Source: JBCDCB01 sp039182735
Lineage (GTDB): Bacteria > Planctomycetota > Phycisphaerae > Phycisphaerales > UBA1924
Assembly: GCA_039182735.1 (NCBI GenBank)
Contig: JBCDCB010000052.1
Coordinates: forward strand, 1-15,354
Length of the DNA: 15,354 nt
Direction of reading: 5' to 3'
Below the pieces are notes generated by a model. The model was given only the letters and a program-made list of their open reading frames with translations, was not told the DNA's origin and did not search any database. This document shows, one piece after another, positions 14,920-15,354 of the stretch. Every line of letters begins with the position of its first letter. The first letter of the stretch is position 1. Both the position numbers and the translations under genes were made by a program.

Positions 14920-14947
14920 TTTCGCCCTCGCAGATATCGGCTATATT
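14920..14947 (+). promoter_or_regulatory. Candidate promoter of the 3'-end RNA locus
   Basis: TTTCGC (14920-14925), a 16-bp spacer and TATATT (14942-14947) are on the plus strand. The -10 context ATATCGGCTATATT closely matches GTTTCGGATATACT at the other sRNA candidate (1915-1928). Transcription would begin near 14954. Confidence 0.5.
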
Positions 14948-14953
14948 CACGGA

Positions 14954-15299
14954 GTGTCGGGCCTGAAGAACCCGGCGTGGGATGAGTGTAGTGCAACGAA
15001 GAAACAACTGAGCGGCCAAGGGCGAGCTGTTTAGCTGAGGCTGTTCGCGTCAAGGGGAACCAATCCAGACCCGAACGCGTCGATGACAGCGATGTCACGT
15101 GCGCGATGATAATTCTCGCCACCCATGTGGCACTCACGCCGACGTCCGCGTGCACTCCCATGCACGCAATCTCCCTCCCTCCCTGATCTGTGGCGTCGGC
15201 GATCAGGCCTTCGGGCCTGCACCCTCCCAACCAACCGGGGTACGCCGGAGTGTTACCACCCGCCCGCCCCACCGGCGTGTGTCGGTTGGTCCTTTTTTT
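14954..15299 (+). ncRNA. Unidentified structured RNA or long leader (about 345 nt)
   Basis: No convincing protein gene covers this stretch. Between a promoter and a strong terminator lie several independent hairpins: GTCGGG/CCCGGC (14956-14961 with 14971-14976), TGACA-GCGA-TGTCA with a GNRA loop (15084-15097), GCCAC-CCAT-GTGGC (15118-15131), GCGTGCA-CTCCCA-TGCACGC (15148-15167), and CAGGCC-TTCG-GGCCTG with a UUCG loop (15204-15219). A C-rich tract CTCCCTCCCTCCCT (15171-15184) complements ribosome binding sites. I looked for tmRNA, RNase P, SRP and 6S signatures and did not find them. It may be a free ncRNA or the attenuated leader of a gene beyond the window edge. Confidence 0.5.
15230..15299 (+). 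terminator. Strong Rho-independent terminator
   Basis: The outer stem ACCAACCG/CGGTTGGT (15230-15237 with 15283-15290) and inner stem TACGCCGG/CCGGCGTG (15241-15248 with 15272-15279) are split by a 3x3 internal loop. They close a 23-nt loop and are followed, after CC, by seven T (15293-15299). The T-run is on the plus strand. Confidence 0.75.
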
Positions 15300-15306
15300 C
15301 GCCGAG

Positions 15307-15336
15307 CCCACCCCCCCAGTCCCCCGGCATACCCCC
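15307..15336 (-). other. Potential G-quadruplex on the minus strand
   Basis: On the minus strand, G runs of 5, 5, 7 and 3 are joined by loops of 6, 3 and 1 nt, which satisfies the usual G3-N1-7 rule. It lies just past the terminator. Nothing else is recognised from 15300 to 15354. Confidence 0.5.
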
Positions 15337-15354
15337 GAGAACCAGCCCCGGACC

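Noticed and set aside
14780..15019. N-terminal extension of the ACD-GNAT protein
   Set aside because: The extra 80 residues have no domain character. The family start RLLNPRRVAVIGAS follows closely after the ATG at 14779.
14801..15034. Small plus-strand ORF (77 codons)
   Set aside because: No Shine-Dalgarno, it runs through the promoter and the first RNA hairpin, and it has no recognised similarity.
14954..15354. tmRNA, RNase P, SRP or 6S RNA
   Set aside because: GGGGCTGGTTCT on the minus strand near 15345 resembles a tmRNA 5' end, but the following GACGGG region, tag frame and CCA-type 3' end are missing. The conserved RNase P and SRP cores were not found either.

Overview
The window is high-GC, densely coding bacterial chromosomal DNA. 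Several traits together suggest a planctomycete, possibly Phycisphaerae: a secreted nuclease ending in tandem dockerin-like Ca-binding repeats, a secreted protein with a cytochrome-c-like C-terminus, an archaeal/eukaryal-type phenylalanyl-tRNA synthetase, and many small lipoproteins. No rRNA, tRNA, transposase, phage gene or CRISPR array was seen. The lineage is an inference from gene content, not proven.

Layout, left to right. Positions 1-212 hold a perfect 75-bp inverted repeat that cuts a lipoprotein gene and looks like an assembly or amplification fold-back. Next come two minus-strand genes, a secreted protein with a CX4CH heme-like motif (373-1785) and a small lipoprotein (2046-2477). 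The gap between them holds a candidate short plus-strand sRNA with its own promoter and terminator. On the plus strand, a tRNA-dihydrouridine synthase (2496-3740) and a DMT/EamA permease (3737-4756) are translationally coupled. The permease converges on a secreted endonuclease I (4753-6411), and their stop codons share one CTAG. The minus-strand pheS-pheT operon (9998 to 6628) is archaeal-type, and its PheT carries a zinc-ribbon-like insertion. AMP-forming acetyl-CoA synthetase (acs, 10119-12137) is divergent from pheS. It converges, again through a shared CTAG, on an 881-residue NDP-forming acyl-CoA synthetase/GNAT fusion (12134-14779). The last 575 bp have no convincing protein gene but contain a promoter, several hairpins and a strong terminator, which together look like an unidentified structured RNA or leader of about 345 nt.

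Functional links. Acs and the ACD-GNAT protein are a natural pair. Both halves of the fusion bear on acetyl-CoA chemistry, and PatZ-type fusions are known to acetylate Acs at the lysine that is present here. In this copy, however, the ligase His residues are intact while the GNAT catalytic and CoA-loop residues look lost, the reverse of PatZ. Dus and PheST are tRNA-related housekeeping functions. The strongest leads for something undescribed are the 3'-end RNA locus, the inverted division of labour in the ACD-GNAT protein, the zinc ribbon in PheT and the C-rich mini-sRNA.
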